Assembly: GCA_026874595.1 (NCBI GenBank)
Contig: CM049307.1
Coordinates: 23,286,362 to 23,350,361, forward strand
DNA length: 64,000 nucleotides
Source of the DNA: Sipunculus nudus
Taxonomy: Eukaryota; Annelida; Sipuncula; Golfingiida; Sipunculidae
Direction: 5' to 3'
Each line of letters opens with the position of its first letter. Position 1 is the stretch's first letter. The notes beneath the pieces are model-generated. The model ran no database searches, had not been told where the DNA came from, and was given only the letters and a program-made list of their open reading frames with translations. A program made the position numbers and the translations under genes. Below are positions 59,701-62,700 of the stretch, in pieces.

Positions 59701-62700
59701 TTTGAAACTTATACTTCTGCTATGCATGTATTAATGTGTATTTATTGTTAAATGCTTATTGAAATTTAATACCCTGTATTTAATTGTTCCCATTGTAAAT
59801 AAAACCGAAGCATAATGTCAAATCATAATTGTTGATACATTTGTAATTACAAGGCAATTACCAAAGTGTTTAAGGATAAAGATAAAAAGCACACCTGCTG
59901 TACCATACTTACAGGTGCGGGTTGAGGCATATGACACCAAGTACCCATACAGGAGAGCTTCAGCAGACATCACTTTCAAGGTGACCCGTAACCCTAACGG
60001 TCCCGTGTTCAGCACACCAGAGTACACAAAGAAGATCTCTGAGGAGTTCCCCATCGGTACATCACTCATCCAAGTAAAGGCTGAAGACAAGGATCAGGTT
60101 AGCCTGGTTTCTCACTAATGATATTTGAATGGTATCATTTAAAGTGACTAGATAACTGCACCTAACGGATTAATACTATAATAAGCTCATTGAGCTGTAT
60201 AAACCACTGAGTCATTTTCATTAATTTGTAATCTTTATTTTATAACTGGCAGTATCTTGTGATGAGACTTTATTAGATTCATTTCTGACTTCAAAACAAT
60301 AGAAAAATGAGAAATATAACTAATGACTATTATAATGAATAAAAAGGTCATTTTCCCAAAATATTTTGTGGTGTAATAAATAGACAAAAATAGTTGAGAA
60401 CTGTGAATTCTTTATGTCACAATATTAATGTAAAATGTTTATTAATTTATTATTTCTTTTTAATTTTCTAGGATCAACTCCATTACAGTATAATAGCTCC
60501 TGCCAACATCATGGAGTACTTCTACATCAATCCTGATGATGGTATCATTGTGTTGAGGAAACCACTTACAGGAACCAAATTTTCACAATTCCAGGTATGT
60601 ATTGTTTGTAGCTTGTGTGTTTATGTGTACAGTTGGTTGTGGGTGTTGATGAGGATATACCTGTTGTTTTCAATACAGAGATGGTCAATTTGAAGACCAG
60701 ACCTACAGGATGACATGCCATTTAAGGAATTAAATTACCATATTTTAAGATTCAATTTTAATGGACAGCCCATTTGGCAAATAACCTAAAGCAACAGAAA
60801 AATCTTTTGCATCAGTGTGTATTAATAGAGATTTACCTCTTGAGTAAAAAGTAAATTTAAAAATCCAAGAAATCAGTGAAATTATATATACATTTCATTA
60901 GAAACAAATTTAATCAATTCCATGTAAAACTAAGCACTAAGATGTAATATGAATATATTTGCTAGTGACACCATCAGTTAACTAACTATTTTTTTTGTAA
61001 CTGAATGACATGACATAACTCATAAATTTTTACCTATATTTGATCTTACTTTTCATTACAGTTCCGTGTTGAAGTATCTGACCAGCGTGCTAAGGCCAAA
61101 ACAACAACGTCTGTGGTAACAATTATAATCACACGTGATGAGCAGCCACCTCGCTTCATCGATGCTCCGTACGAAATTTTGGTGTCAGAGAACCGCAAGG
61201 TCAACCAGAGTGTCACAAACATCGTACAGGCCATCGATCCTGATCTTCCCCCTGGAGTAAGTATAAATCCACTGTTTATTCTACATATTTCAGCCAAACT
61301 AGTCTGGGCTCTTAAAAGATACCAATATGAATATGACAGCAGCTTGAAAACAAAAAATAATTAGATGTGAGTACATACAGACCTCAAGGGTGCAAATGGG
61401 AATCCTATCCAGGAAAATAGCTATAATCTGTGTATATCTGTATAAACATAACTTATTATTTCATAACTCTAAATATAACAGCTAAATATTTCATAATAAT
61501 TCATAATTACATGCAGCGTGATTCTTCATTACCATAATGTCAGTGTAATATGCCTGGCTTTTGGTCTGTTTTACTTCTTATAGCTGTTTTATGATTATAA
61601 TTTTACCATACCCCCAGTGGTTAATTACCCACTAAGGCAGGGTTAAATATCATACATATATCACTAGTTATAAGGATGTTCACTTGGCTTTCTTCAGGGT
61701 CAGCTCCTGTACGAGATCCGCGGGGTGGAACCAGGATCAGACTTCTTCTACATCCAGAAGACAACAGGTGTGATCTATGTCAGAAAACCACTCAACACTG
61801 ACACCACCACTCAGTACACGGTGAGCACCCCAGTCTGTGATGACCATCTGTGTTTTTGTGTAAACTCTAAATATTCATTCTGAAGAAATATTGATCATAC
61901 TCATGGCTTTAAACTAAAATTTAAAACAGTTGATGATGAAGATTACATTCACATGACTCTTAAACTCAGAGGCACTCACTGTAACAAGTATTTCCTGCAA
62001 AGCAAAATGACTGTTTGATCAACCCCTGAATCCTAAAGTGAACCAAGATTTAATTGGTTCTTCCCATGCCTATGTCCCAAACCTCTGTGAAGTGTCCTGG
62101 AAATTGGTTTGGTCATTTTACACAATTGTAATAACAAACTTTAAGACAGACAAACAGATGGGGGTGAAAGCATAACCTCCATGGCTGAGGTTACAAAATA
62201 TCTCTCCATACAGAGGTGACAACATAACCCCTTTAGCTGAGGTTACAGAATGTCTCTTCATACAAAAAATCATGGCTTATTTGCCTGGATTGGTGATTAC
62301 TTGTATACAGGAGGTTATGTTTATTCCAGTTGTTGCTGGCAGTTTACGACTCCTCAAATCCCAAAACAGAAGATACCACCACCATGGTTATCAAGATGAA
62401 GAGGAATGAGAATGTACCAACCTTCTCCGAGACCCTCTATGAGGCTCGTGTGTCTGAGCACGACTCCGTGGGAACCAACGTCACCACTGTGAAAGCTGAA
62501 GATACTGACCTGCCTGTAAGTAATTTCATATTGTAATCACATTTTGTCAGTGTGCCTCTAACCATTGCTGCTTTGTCCAGTCATAAAATAGTGGCAGGTT
62601 AATTATGACTGTGTTTCCAACCTGAATCCATCCATCTTAACGAGTTCTACAGGTAATATGTATTTGTGAATATATGTAAACCAAATGTGTAATAAATATA